Part shown: piece by piece, positions 9,301 to 17,605 of the stretch
How the letters are laid out: each line of letters opens with the position of its first letter
Numbering within the stretch: the first letter of the stretch is position 1
Assembly: GCA_903834635.1 (NCBI GenBank)
Contig: CAILJO010000030.1
Coordinates: forward strand, 1 to 34,975
DNA: 34,975 nt
Reading direction: 5' to 3'
Source of the DNA: an uncultured Micrococcales bacterium
GTDB taxonomy: Bacteria > Actinomycetota > Actinomycetes > Actinomycetales > Microbacteriaceae
The notes under the pieces: generated by a model
Seen by the model: only the letters and a program-made list of their open reading frames with translations
Databases searched by the model: none
Told to the model about the DNA's origin: nothing
Position numbers and translations under genes: made by a program

Positions 9301-12134
9301 AGCCCCTCGGCGCCAAGGTTTAGCTGGTTCATGTTTTGGCCGTCGAGCGAGATCAGCAGCTTGGCATAGTTTGTCTTGCTCATGTGGGTCTGATCGAATG
9401 CGTATTCGATGTTGTACACACGCGACAAGTCCCAGTTGCTCACATCTTGGTTGAAGTGATAGGCCTGACGCAAGAAGAACTGCATCTGCTGAAGGGAGTG
9501 TGTGTCCCAGGTGCCGATGTTCTGGTTGAAGCTTTCGGCGTCATAGAACATGGCCCAGGCTTGGTTCAGGTTGCCGGTGTTCCAAGACGAAAGGTCTTGG
9601 TTGAACGACGTGGCACTGAAGAACATCGAGCTGCCGTTCGACATGCGGCTCACGTTCCACTTGCCAATCGGCTGGTTGAACGCGCGCGCACCTCTAAACA
9701 GGCTGTCAAAGTTGTCGACGTTCGAGACATCCCAGTTGCTGATGTCTTGGTTAAACACTGTCGCACCGAAGAACATGTTGTTCAGGTTTTGCATGTGCGA
9801 TGTGTTCCACGTGCTGATGTCACCGTTGAAGACGATTGCGTTTTGGAACATCGAGTTTGCGTTGACCAGGTTCGAGGTATCCCAGTTGTTTAGGTCCTGG
9901 TTGAAGACGAAGGCCTGCGCAAACATTCCGCTTGCCCATTGAAGATTTGAAACGTTCCAGCTGTTTAGCGGCTGGTTGAAGCTTATGGCGCCACCAAACA
10001 TGTTGTTCATGCTGTTGGCTGCCGAGACGTTCCAGTTGCCGACCGGCTGGTTAAAGCCCTGCGCGTAATAGAACATCTCGTTGAAGCAGGTGACGTGCGA
10101 GACATCCCAGCCACTGATGTCTTGGTTGAAGTCGTTGTTTGACTGGAACATGCCGGCCATGTTGGTGATGTTGCTGGTGTCCCACTGGTCGATCGGCGCA
10201 TTGAAGTTCGAGCCGTTGAACATGTAAGTGACATTGGTCACGTTGCGCATGTTCCAGCCGTTTAGCGACTGCTGGAACGCGCGCGAACTCTGGAACATGC
10301 TGCCCATGTCTTGCATGCTTGCCAAGTTCCAGGTGCTGATTGGCTGGTTGAAAGCCTGTGCGTTGCTGAACATTTCGCGCATGCTGGTCACATGCGAGAC
10401 ATCCCAGTTGCCAATCGGCTGGTTGAAAGAGCCGCTGCTGCGGAACATGCCCGACATGTCGACGACGCTCGAGACATCCCAGTTGCCAATCGGCTGGTTG
10501 AATGCGTAGTTATCAGAGAACATGTAGCTCATGTAACGAACTTTTGAGGTGTCCCAGCGGGTGATGTCGCCGTTGAACGACGAATAGCCAAACATCCAGC
10601 TCATGTTCCAGTCTTTACTGAGATTCCAGTTGCTGATGTCGCCGTTGAAAGACTGCGCGCCATAGAACATCTGGCCGGTCTCTTCGACATTCGAGAGATC
10701 CAAGCTCGAAACATCTGCGTTAAAGCTTCGAGCCCACGAGAACAGGTTGTTCATGTACTTGACCTTGGAGGTGTTCCAGGTCAGTGGCTGGCCACCGTTG
10801 TTAAACACCGCGGTGTCATAGAACGTTGCGTTCATGTTGGTGACGTTTGAGGTGTCCCAGCTGCTCACATCTTGGTCGAAAGCGCGGTTTGACTGAAACA
10901 TCGCCTCCATGGTTGTTGCATTGGCCGTAGTCCAACCGTTCAACGACGAAGGCATTGGGTGGCCACCGTTGTTGAAGTAACCGCCGAAGAACATGCGGGT
11001 GAAGTCCCAGGCGGCAATGGTGTGCCACTGCGAAAGGTCTTGATTAAAGTTTTGGGCGTTCAAGAAGGTTTCGTAGAAGCGGGTTGACTTAGTTACATCC
11101 CAGTTGGTGATGTCCTGGTTGAACGGTGACCCGGCAAAGATCCAACTCATGTCGAGTGCGTTCGACATGTTCCACTTGTTGCCATTGGCGCGCATTGGGT
11201 GAGATTCGTCGTTGCTCGTCGAACCATTGTTGAAGCCAGATGAATAGAACATGCCAACCGGATCGGTCACATTGTGCATGTCCCAGTTGCTGATGTCTTG
11301 GTTGAATGGCGAACCCCAGAACATCGAGCGAGTAATGGTGGCCGAACCGGTGTTCCAGTCGCCGATAGGTGAATCGAAGACGTGGGCGTATTGAAAAGTA
11401 CCTTCGAACGACTGAACATTGCCAACGTTCCAGGCGTTTAGGTCTTGGTTGAAGCCCCAGTTGTCATAGAAGGTGTAGCGCATCGAGGTGACCGAAGATA
11501 CGTCCCAGGTCGAAATGTCGCCATTGAACTTATTGGTTTGTTGAAAGGTGTTGTCGAGGTTGGTGACGAGTGACGTGTTCCAGTGGCTTAGGTTTTGGTT
11601 GAAACTTTGGCTGTTGTAGAACGTGCCTTGCAAGCTGGTGACACCGAGGGGCAATGTTGACGGCACCGACACGAAGTTTGGGGTGTAGGCAAATGCCCAG
11701 TCGAGGTTTGTGATGCCGATTGAGCCAAACGAAATGACTTTGGTTAGGGTTTCGTTCCAACGGTCGTTCCAACCAAAGTGGCTCAGTTCGGTTCCTGAGA
11801 TTCGCACAGTGTAGGTGCCCGCATTCGCGTAAGAGTGGTTTTGCCAACCCTGATAGTTGAACGGTCCATCGGTGCTGCCATCGCCCCAGTTGATCGAGAT
11901 GTTATCGACCGTGCCGAACAGCGGAAGACTTGCGTTTTGCCCGCCGTAGGTGATGGTTTCTTCTAGCACCATGGCACCTGCTTGGTTTGCAGGGCCCTCC
12001 GGGGCGGGAGTCTCGGCGGCGTGGGCGGGAGCCGAAGTTTGCACCAAGTTGTAACCAGTGAAAAGCCCAGACAGCAAGAAAATGAGCGCTGCGGTGAGCA
12101 GCACTCGAACTTGCCGTGTGACGTTGCTAATCAA
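6345..12134 (-). CDS. Giant surface protein: BspA-like/DUF285 repeats, PA14-like domain, Ig/MBG-like and FN3-like domains, Ala/Gly and Ser/Gly-rich C-terminal tail
   Basis: Signal-peptide-like N-terminus; 29 repeats of the form xFNQDISNWDVSNVTNMxxMF; PA14-like 'GFVTFPTSGSYSFMAPADDGFWMSLDG'; FN3-like 'APSAPVISQTKLDGTNIQVAWAAPSSDGGSAVVSYKVT'. TTG start with AAGGA RBS. Confidence 0.88.
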   Translation of the reverse strand: MISNVTRQVRVLLTAALIFLLSGLFTGYNLVQTSAPAHAAETPAPEGPANQAGAMVLEETITYGGQNASLPLFGTVDNISINWGDGSTDGPFNYQGWQNHSYANAGTYTVRISGTELSHFGWNDRWNETLTKVISFGSIGITNLDWAFAYTPNFVSVPSTLPLGVTSLQGTFYNSQSFNQNLSHWNTSLVTNLDNTFQQTNKFNGDISTWDVSSVTSMRYTFYDNWGFNQDLNAWNVGNVQSFEGTFQYAHVFDSPIGDWNTGSATITRSMFWGSPFNQDISNWDMHNVTDPVGMFYSSGFNNGSTSNDESHPMRANGNKWNMSNALDMSWIFAGSPFNQDITNWDVTKSTRFYETFLNAQNFNQDLSQWHTIAAWDFTRMFFGGYFNNGGHPMPSSLNGWTTANATTMEAMFQSNRAFDQDVSSWDTSNVTNMNATFYDTAVFNNGGQPLTWNTSKVKYMNNLFSWARSFNADVSSLDLSNVEETGQMFYGAQSFNGDISNWNLSKDWNMSWMFGYSSFNGDITRWDTSKVRYMSYMFSDNYAFNQPIGNWDVSSVVDMSGMFRSSGSFNQPIGNWDVSHVTSMREMFSNAQAFNQPISTWNLASMQDMGSMFQSSRAFQQSLNGWNMRNVTNVTYMFNGSNFNAPIDQWDTSNITNMAGMFQSNNDFNQDISGWDVSHVTCFNEMFYYAQGFNQPVGNWNVSAANSMNNMFGGAISFNQPLNSWNVSNLQWASGMFAQAFVFNQDLNNWDTSNLVNANSMFQNAIVFNGDISTWNTSHMQNLNNMFFGATVFNQDISNWDVSNVDNFDSLFRGARAFNQPIGKWNVSRMSNGSSMFFSATSFNQDLSSWNTGNLNQAWAMFYDAESFNQNIGTWDTHSLQQMQFFLRQAYHFNQDVSNWDLSRVYNIEYAFDQTHMSKTNYAKLLISLDGQNMNQLNLGAEGLRYLDTAAAARADLVKPIADGGKGWNIYDNGQFEWWTPVSWESPTASDIQRGRPLSDSTISGGQTNVSGTWAFTDPTLVPTQEDQQVSVTFTPDDSENYLPITRLINVHSQYLSRTISFVGNNPSTWAWGTTYDASARQSAGYGAVTYEVLDGFCTIDANGQLSASRGGTCDFRATVTTDGSYQTATVDGSATIEPDPNGPAAGLALDVYRAGWGQPAMEPGEVCDGAWTHADNIDVDFDASYGGMVANCQTDHVLIHYSGFVTFPTSGSYSFMAPADDGFWMSLDGNPVITDDWRDKGRGGDLYSGVQIEAGHAYAFQAWYYENGGGANVSLMAGLDGTDLQVIPSSYFTNNGSTLPPSYSIREFPDLSDIIQGQSLSQSTLSNGNASVPGTFAIADPQSVPNAGDQQVDVTFTPDDLTTYSPRTIRVWIHVGRLPRTISLSAAGSNNWFVGDPLQLTSNLSGGDGEVSYNVLSGPCSIDELNRITSSMPGTDCQIQVSAYDSSSYEDASDVITIQAKAKAILAVDPTISVSPVASNITYGQSLMASNLTGGTVNAAGTFAFLDSSAMLSPGDNVVDVVFTPNDLSAFNIATLQVTVHVDKAPRTLALSNDPGNWKFGQSIKVKATASVGSGKVSYSIDSSSASGCAVDAVTGDLTSARAGTCVVKASIVADGRYLAASAKKTYTMAAIAPSAPVISQTKLDGTNIQVAWAAPSSDGGSAVVSYKVTASSADNTYSCNTTGVTNCVISNVVEGADYKISVVATNASQVADSQASAAVVVNVPKPDVPAPDPTPTPQPTVDPVPSVLQITLPTITPGAPVANPGIGATGDDNAAPVAFNPMTSPEGVKAVTETVTKVTAVVGAVAAAAGAAAAAGAAAAGAAGAASAAGAAGAAGAGAGAGAGASAGGGASSSSSSGGSSSGGGSSSSSGGGKSSGGSSSSSGGSKDSGGSSSDSNSPGSVTNIDVEHEGFTIDGGAKGIRSFWN
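9395..11640 (-). repeat. Coding tandem repeat array: 29 DUF285/BspA-like units (~25 aa, ~75 bp each)
   Basis: Counted by eye from recurring FNxxxxxW cores in the 1929-aa protein. Confidence 0.85.
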
Positions 12135-12259
12135 AGGATTCCTTATCGCTTATCTACCGCAAGTTTAGGGCAAAAAAGGTGTGAAAATGAGAACATTTTT
12201 GCGCACTTTGCACATGCCCACAAATGCTTATTTTATATAGATTTCGGCGGGATATTCGC

Positions 12260-12276
12260 TGTTGACGAGGTCAACA
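12260..12276. promoter_or_regulatory. Candidate operator upstream of the giant surface protein gene
   Basis: Perfect inverted repeat TGTTGAC-gag-GTCAACA in the 284-bp intergenic region. Confidence 0.4.
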
Positions 12277-12418
12277 GATTTGCGATGCCTGCACCGCGGA
12301 GAAGCGCTGGTTTCGGGTGCGCCACGCTTTGAGCGGCCGAAACACCGCGGTTAGGCAGCAATAAAATCAGTCTATATAGAATAAATCGCAGAAAAGGCGA
12401 CGAAAATGCCTTTGTGTT

Positions 12419-13123
12419 CTAGCGTCGCTTAAAGACATGCTGCTCGATCCAGCAGTGCATGGTGATCGCAGCTGCCGCGCTGGCATTAATCGACCGTGTC
12501 GAACCAAACTGTGTGATTTCTAGAATCGCGTCGCTGGCATCGAGCGCTTGCTGGCTTAAACCAGGTCCTTCTTGCCCAAACAAAAGCACGCAGGCTTCGG
12601 GCAAATCAAACTCTTCGATCTTCTGGCACCCAGGCACGTTATCGATTCCGATGATTGGCAGAGCACCACCGCCGGCACCTAGGCCACACGTGCGTGTCCA
12701 TTCGACAAAGTCCTCGACCGTGGGATGATGACGAACGTGCTGATAGCGGTCGGTAACCATTGCTCCGCGACGATTCCAGCGACGATTGCCAATGATGTGC
12801 ACCTCGGCCGCCAAAAACGCGTTTGCGGTTCGAACAATCGACCCAATGTTCAGATCGTGCTGCCAGTTCTCTATGGCCACGTGATATTTGTGCCTTTGAG
12901 AGTCAAGATCGGCGACAATCGCCTCCATCGACCAATAGCGGTAGTGGTCGAGCACATTTCGGGTGTCTCCGTTGGCGAGCAACTCTGCGTCAAACGGTGA
13001 CCCCGGCTCGCCGACACCCTCAGGCCAGTCACCCTGCCACGGCCCAACGCCCCACGTGGTCAGCTCGGGCGACGGGTTGTCGCCGGAGGCATCGTGGTCG
13101 TTCGTTGGTTGTTCATCGGTCAC
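12419..13123 (-). CDS. SpoU/TrmH-family RNA 2'-O-methyltransferase
   Basis: NWQHDLNIGSIVRTANAF, LLFGQEGPGLSQQALDASDAILEI, GSTRSINASAAAAITMHCW motifs. GTG start at 13123. Confidence 0.88.
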   Translation of the reverse strand: MTDEQPTNDHDASGDNPSPELTTWGVGPWQGDWPEGVGEPGSPFDAELLANGDTRNVLDHYRYWSMEAIVADLDSQRHKYHVAIENWQHDLNIGSIVRTANAFLAAEVHIIGNRRWNRRGAMVTDRYQHVRHHPTVEDFVEWTRTCGLGAGGGALPIIGIDNVPGCQKIEEFDLPEACVLLFGQEGPGLSQQALDASDAILEITQFGSTRSINASAAAAITMHCWIEQHVFKRR

Positions 13124-13161
13124 TCAACAAGCCTAACCAAGCCCGCTGATACCCTTGTTAT

Positions 13162-13935
13162 ATGAGCGAACGCAGAAAAATCGAATGCTGGCTGACCGAC
13201 ATGGATGGCGTGCTGGTGCACGAAGGCCACGCACTGCCTGGCGCCAGCGACGTAATCAAGCAGTGGCAAGCCGCCGGCCAACGATTCTTGGTGCTCACCA
13301 ACAACTCGATCTACACCCCACGCGACCTATCGGCACGCCTGCGTGCCACCGGGCTTGACATTCCTGAGGACTCGATCTGGACCTCAGCCCTGGCCACGGC
13401 AGATTTTTTGAAGTCACAGAAGCCAAAAGGTTCGGCATTCGTGATTGGTGAGGCCGGTTTGACCACCGCCCTGCACGAAGTTGGCTACATTCAGACCGAC
13501 GTCGACCCAGACTATGTCGTGCTTGGCGAGAGCCGCACGTTCTCTTTTGAGACGCTCACCAAAGCGATTCGCTTGATTGTGAACGGCGCTCGTTTTATTG
13601 CCACCAACCCCGATGCCACCGGCCCTTCGGCCGACGGCGTGCTGCCTGCCACCGGTTCGGTTGCGGCGCTCATCACCAAGGCCACCGGCCGTGAGCCATA
13701 TATCGTGGGCAAACCAAACCCGATGATGTTTCGATCGGCAATGAACAAGATCAATGCCCACTCTGAGTCAACCGGAATGATCGGTGACCGCATGGACACC
13801 GACGTTATTGCGGGTATCGAAGCCGGCCTTCACACCGTGCTGGTTCTCACCGGCATCGCCGACGACGAAGAGATCAAGAAGTACCCGTTTAGACCAAACG
13901 AGATTCTCAACTCGATCGCCGACCTGCTCGACTAG
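13162..13935 (+). CDS. HAD-superfamily (IIA, NagD-like) hydrolase
   Basis: WLTDMDGVLVHEGHALPGA, VLTNNS, and MIGDRMDTDVIAGIEAGLHTVLVLTG motifs. Confidence 0.9.
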   Translation: MSERRKIECWLTDMDGVLVHEGHALPGASDVIKQWQAAGQRFLVLTNNSIYTPRDLSARLRATGLDIPEDSIWTSALATADFLKSQKPKGSAFVIGEAGLTTALHEVGYIQTDVDPDYVVLGESRTFSFETLTKAIRLIVNGARFIATNPDATGPSADGVLPATGSVAALITKATGREPYIVGKPNPMMFRSAMNKINAHSESTGMIGDRMDTDVIAGIEAGLHTVLVLTGIADDEEIKKYPFRPNEILNSIADLLD

Positions 13936-14009
13936 CAGCGGGCGCGGCGCTTTCTAGCGCTGAAAACGTTCGCGCGGGCGCGCCGGAAGGCATGTGGGTT
14001 AAATAGCAA

Positions 14010-14034
14010 CGGCCCGACCAAACTGGCCGAGCCG
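14010..14034 (-). terminator. Terminator of the ABC transporter operon
   Basis: On the minus strand CGGCTCGGCC-AGTTT-GGTCGGGCCG (two G-U pairs) followed by TTGCTATTT. Confidence 0.6.
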
Positions 14035-14050
14035 CTGCTGCGATTTAGAG

Positions 14051-14920
14051 TTAGCCCTTTACGGCGCCGTCCATAACACCGCTCACCAAGCGGCGACCGA
14101 CGAACACGAACAGCAAGAGCAGCGGAGCTGTTGCCAAGAATGCTCCACCGAGGTTTAGCGCATAGTCAACAACGTAGTTTGCCTTCAGCTGGTTAACGGC
14201 AACCTGGGCGGTGTACATGTTTGGGCTCTGCAGCACCAAGTTTGGCCACAAGAAGTCGTTCCAGGAAGCCAGGAACGAGAACAGACCGAGCACGAAACCG
14301 CTCTGAGCGATAACCGGAAGAACGATGCTCCAATACACACGCAGCACACCGGCACCATCGATGCTGGCGGCTTCGAGCATTTCGTTAGGAATCTGGGCGT
14401 CGATAATCTGACGCATCCAGAACACACCGAAAGCCGTGACCAGGGCAGGCACGATCAGTGCATACAGGGTGTTAACCCAGTGCCAGTTGGCAATCATCAT
14501 GTACAGCGGAATGATTCCGAGCTGGCTCGGAAGCATCATGGTGCCGATAACGAAGACGATCAATCCGCGGCGACCCTTGAAGTCAAGCTTGGCGAAGGCG
14601 AAACCGGCAAGAGCCGAGAAGAACACCTGAGCCACGGCCACACACAAACCAACGATGGCTGTGTTCAAGAGTGCGACGTTGAAGTCGACAACCTTATAGA
14701 CGTTTGCAATAACTGTGAAGAATCGAGGGCCTGGCAACAGCGGAGGCGGAATCTTAGAAACCGCATCGCTGCCGTTCGAGGCAACCACGAACATCCAATA
14801 AAAGGGGAACGCCGAGACGATCATCATCAGCACTAGGCCGACATAACCGCCGAAGCTAACCTTTTGCCACTTTGGGCGACGGTTCGCCTTGCGTGGAGCT
14901 TGCTTTGCTACCGAGGTCAT
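14051..14920 (-). CDS. Carbohydrate ABC transporter permease (MalG-like)
   Basis: MalG-type permease features, EAA-like loop 'EMLEAASIDGAGVLRVYWSIVLPVIAQSG'. Overlaps upstream permease by 4 bp. Confidence 0.93.
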   Translation of the reverse strand: MTSVAKQAPRKANRRPKWQKVSFGGYVGLVLMMIVSAFPFYWMFVVASNGSDAVSKIPPPLLPGPRFFTVIANVYKVVDFNVALLNTAIVGLCVAVAQVFFSALAGFAFAKLDFKGRRGLIVFVIGTMMLPSQLGIIPLYMMIANWHWVNTLYALIVPALVTAFGVFWMRQIIDAQIPNEMLEAASIDGAGVLRVYWSIVLPVIAQSGFVLGLFSFLASWNDFLWPNLVLQSPNMYTAQVAVNQLKANYVVDYALNLGGAFLATAPLLLLFVFVGRRLVSGVMDGAVKG

Positions 14921-15921
14921 TCTGAGTCTCCGCCCGCGATTTGGCGGGTCAACAAGAAGTTGATGCCCGAAATAATAAGCACGATGATGGTGATCATGAT
15001 GCCGATTGCGGCACCATAGCCCCAGTGGCCGGCCACGAACGCTTGATCATATAGATAAAGCGTCAGGGTCGAGAACTGGTGGCTGTCACCACCGGTTGTG
15101 GTTCCCCCGAGTGTCAACGGTTCTGCGAACACTTGCAAACCACCGATGGTTCCCACGATCAAAACGAAGGTGATGGTGTTGCGAATGCCCGGCAGGGTTA
15201 CGTAGCGGAACTGCTTCCATGATCCGGCGCCGTCAAGCGAAGCCGATTCGTAGAGCTCGTCTGGAATAGCCAGCATCGAAGCTAAGAAGATCAGCGCGTT
15301 GTAACCGAACCAACGCCAGGTGATCATCGCAGCGATGGCGATGTGTCCAGGCAGAGCCTGCTCGACGAAGTCGATGTGAGGAATGCCGAACCAGCCAAGA
15401 ACGTAGTTGACCATTCCATAGTCGCGGCCAAACAACTGACCAAAGATGATGGCGACTGCCAGCACCGAGGTGATGTTTGGAACCAGCAGCACGGTGCGCC
15501 AGAAGGTCTTGCCCTTCAAGAAGCGGTTGCGAAGAACGGCTGCGAGACCGATCGACAGCACCATCTGAGGAAAAGTCGACCAGAACCAGATGTCAAAGGT
15601 GTTGCCGATTGACTGCCAGAACACGTCGTCTTGAAGCAGGTAGGTGAAGTTGTCGAAACCGATGAAGGTTTGACCCCCCAGTGGATCCCAGTTGAAGAAG
15701 GCGACATAGGTCGAATAGGTGACCGGTGCCAGACCGAAGATCAAGAACATGATCACGAACGGAGCAATAAATAGGTAGCCCCATTTGCCGTTCAGCGAAC
15801 GCAGACCTGGAATGGCCGGCTTGTTCTTCTTTTGCTTCTTCGGGCGCCAAGGAGTCGGGGAGCCTTTCGGCCGCCCCTTCTCGCTGGCTGCGGGTGAGTT
15901 ACCCGCCACGACGTGACTCAT
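14917..15921 (-). CDS. Carbohydrate ABC transporter permease (MalF-like)
   Basis: 'IPDELYESASLDGAGSWKQFRYVTLPGIRNTI' EAA-like loop; hydrophobic segments. Confidence 0.93.
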   Translation of the reverse strand: MSHVVAGNSPAASEKGRPKGSPTPWRPKKQKKNKPAIPGLRSLNGKWGYLFIAPFVIMFLIFGLAPVTYSTYVAFFNWDPLGGQTFIGFDNFTYLLQDDVFWQSIGNTFDIWFWSTFPQMVLSIGLAAVLRNRFLKGKTFWRTVLLVPNITSVLAVAIIFGQLFGRDYGMVNYVLGWFGIPHIDFVEQALPGHIAIAAMITWRWFGYNALIFLASMLAIPDELYESASLDGAGSWKQFRYVTLPGIRNTITFVLIVGTIGGLQVFAEPLTLGGTTTGGDSHQFSTLTLYLYDQAFVAGHWGYGAAIGIMITIIVLIISGINFLLTRQIAGGDSE

Positions 15922-15932
15922 CGATTCGAACC

Positions 15933-17414
15933 TTAGTTAGCGCCGCGAGTTGCGGTAGCTAGGTCTTTCATGACCTGCGCCCATGACTTAGCTGACGTCA
16001 TCTTGCCTGCGGCAACACGGGTCAGACCGCCACCGAACGCAAGGTCGATCGCTGGGTTCAGTTCACCTTCGAAGATCGGCTTGAGCTTGAGGATACCCTG
16101 CGAGTAGATCTTGCCGACCGGGGCGTTGTTGAAGAATGGGTCAACAAAGCCGGTGACCGATGCGTCGTTGTAGATCGACTTGGTCGAAGGGAACAGACCA
16201 TAGGTGCGGAACACCTGAAGCTGCTGCTCAGGAGCTAGGTACCAGGCCAAGAAGTCCCAGGCGTCTTGCTTCATGTTCGAGTATGAGGTGATACCAAGCT
16301 GGGTTCCACCCTGGTTTCCACCGCCACCAGGAAGGTCGGCTACGTCCCACTTGCCAGAGGTTAGTGGTGCTTGCTGCTTGACGTAGTCCATCATCCAGGC
16401 TGGAGCCAAGATCGCTGCGAACTTGCCGGTGTTCATGCCGACAGGCCAGTCAGGAGAGAACTGTGCGGTCTTGGTGCCGATGCCGGCCTTGGTTGCCTTG
16501 ATGGTGGTGTCCCATGCGGCCTTGATGTTTGGGTTCCAAGAATAAAGAGGTTCCTTCTTCTTGGTCTTTGGGTTGACGCCAAAGATGGTGCCCGAGTCGG
16601 TTCCGTTGTCGTTGTAGTACTTGGTGGTGCCCTGCTGCAACATCGCGGCAAAGATTGCACCTGCGTTGTCCATGAAGCCAACGCCCTTCTTCTTGTCGGC
16701 TGCGCTCAGCTTTGACATGTACTTCTGGCCCTGGGCAATGAACTTGTCCCAAGTTGGCCATGACTTGCCAAGAATGTCGCGACCGGTGCCGTTCTTAGAC
16801 TGAGCGGCGGTGATCAGACCGGCCTTGACCATGAGGTCGGTGCGGTAAAGAACTTCGAGGCCACCGACGTCGGTAGGAATACCGATGACTGAGCCATCGT
16901 GACCTACACCCTGAGCCCAACGCCATGACAGGTAGTTTGGCTTGATGGTGGTTGCCGACTGACCTGCAGGCACGGTGCCGACCAAAACGGTCTTGCCGGT
17001 TGCGTCAACATAAGAGACCTTCACGGCGTGGCCGTTCTTGTCGGTGCCGTTGGTGGCATCGGCGTTAGCTGCCGAGGTGCGCATGGTCTTTAGGTCGGTG
17101 AAGCATCGTGGGTATGAACGCCACTTGCCCGAGTACGAAACCTCGACGGCAACGATGTCTGGACCGGTGTGGCTAGTACATGCGGCAACCATGTCGGTTC
17201 CGTTCATGGCAGCAAGGTCAGACTTCTTAATGGTGAGCTGAATGTCTGGGTGAATCTTCTTATATTCAAGAATCAGGTTTGGCTCAATAACGTCACCGAA
17301 GGTCCAGATGGTGATGGTTTTAGTGGTTGCGTTTGCTGCGCCCGGTGCGGTCACACCGACACCGAAAGTAAGTGCTGCCAGGGCGATGCCGGCTGCGATC
17401 TTCTTGAGTTTCAT
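15933..17414 (-). CDS. Extracellular sugar-binding protein of the ABC transporter
   Basis: Signal peptide, ITIWTFGDVIEPNLILEYKKIHPDIQLTI, and genomic position upstream of MalF/MalG-type permeases. RBS AAGGAG. Confidence 0.92.
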   Translation of the reverse strand: MKLKKIAAGIALAALTFGVGVTAPGAANATTKTITIWTFGDVIEPNLILEYKKIHPDIQLTIKKSDLAAMNGTDMVAACTSHTGPDIVAVEVSYSGKWRSYPRCFTDLKTMRTSAANADATNGTDKNGHAVKVSYVDATGKTVLVGTVPAGQSATTIKPNYLSWRWAQGVGHDGSVIGIPTDVGGLEVLYRTDLMVKAGLITAAQSKNGTGRDILGKSWPTWDKFIAQGQKYMSKLSAADKKKGVGFMDNAGAIFAAMLQQGTTKYYNDNGTDSGTIFGVNPKTKKKEPLYSWNPNIKAAWDTTIKATKAGIGTKTAQFSPDWPVGMNTGKFAAILAPAWMMDYVKQQAPLTSGKWDVADLPGGGGNQGGTQLGITSYSNMKQDAWDFLAWYLAPEQQLQVFRTYGLFPSTKSIYNDASVTGFVDPFFNNAPVGKIYSQGILKLKPIFEGELNPAIDLAFGGGLTRVAAGKMTSAKSWAQVMKDLATATRGAN

Positions 17415-17449
17415 CTAAGACTCCTTGAGGGTCGAAACAATAACGTTAC

Positions 17450-17476
17450 TGAAATCGGTTTCTGAAATCGGTTTCA
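17450..17476. promoter_or_regulatory. Two tandem LacI-type operators sharing one nucleotide
   Basis: TGAAATCGGTTTCT (17450-17463) and TGAAATCGGTTTCA (17463-17476), upstream of the binding-protein gene. Confidence 0.8.
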
Positions 17477-17495
17477 CAGGAATTATACTAAACTG

Positions 17496-17509
17496 CGAAA
17501 GCGGTTTCA
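17496..17509. promoter_or_regulatory. LacI-type operator between the binding-protein and GH16 genes
   Basis: CGAAAGCGGTTTCA. Confidence 0.75.
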
Positions 17510-17605
17510 GCGCAAGTCTCTATAGCTATTCCTAGCCATTCGTTACTAAAGCGTGATGAATCATTTGACACGATAGATGCAGCACCAAAACTATTTAGGA
17601 GTGAC

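Noticed and set aside
9336-9893. 185-aa plus-strand ORF with internal repeats
   Set aside because: Antisense of the DUF285 repeat array; its repetitiveness is inherited from the sense repeats and no RBS was seen.
9395-11640. CRISPR-like or non-coding satellite repeat at DNA level
   Set aside because: The ~75-bp periodicity is fully explained by in-frame DUF285 protein repeats.
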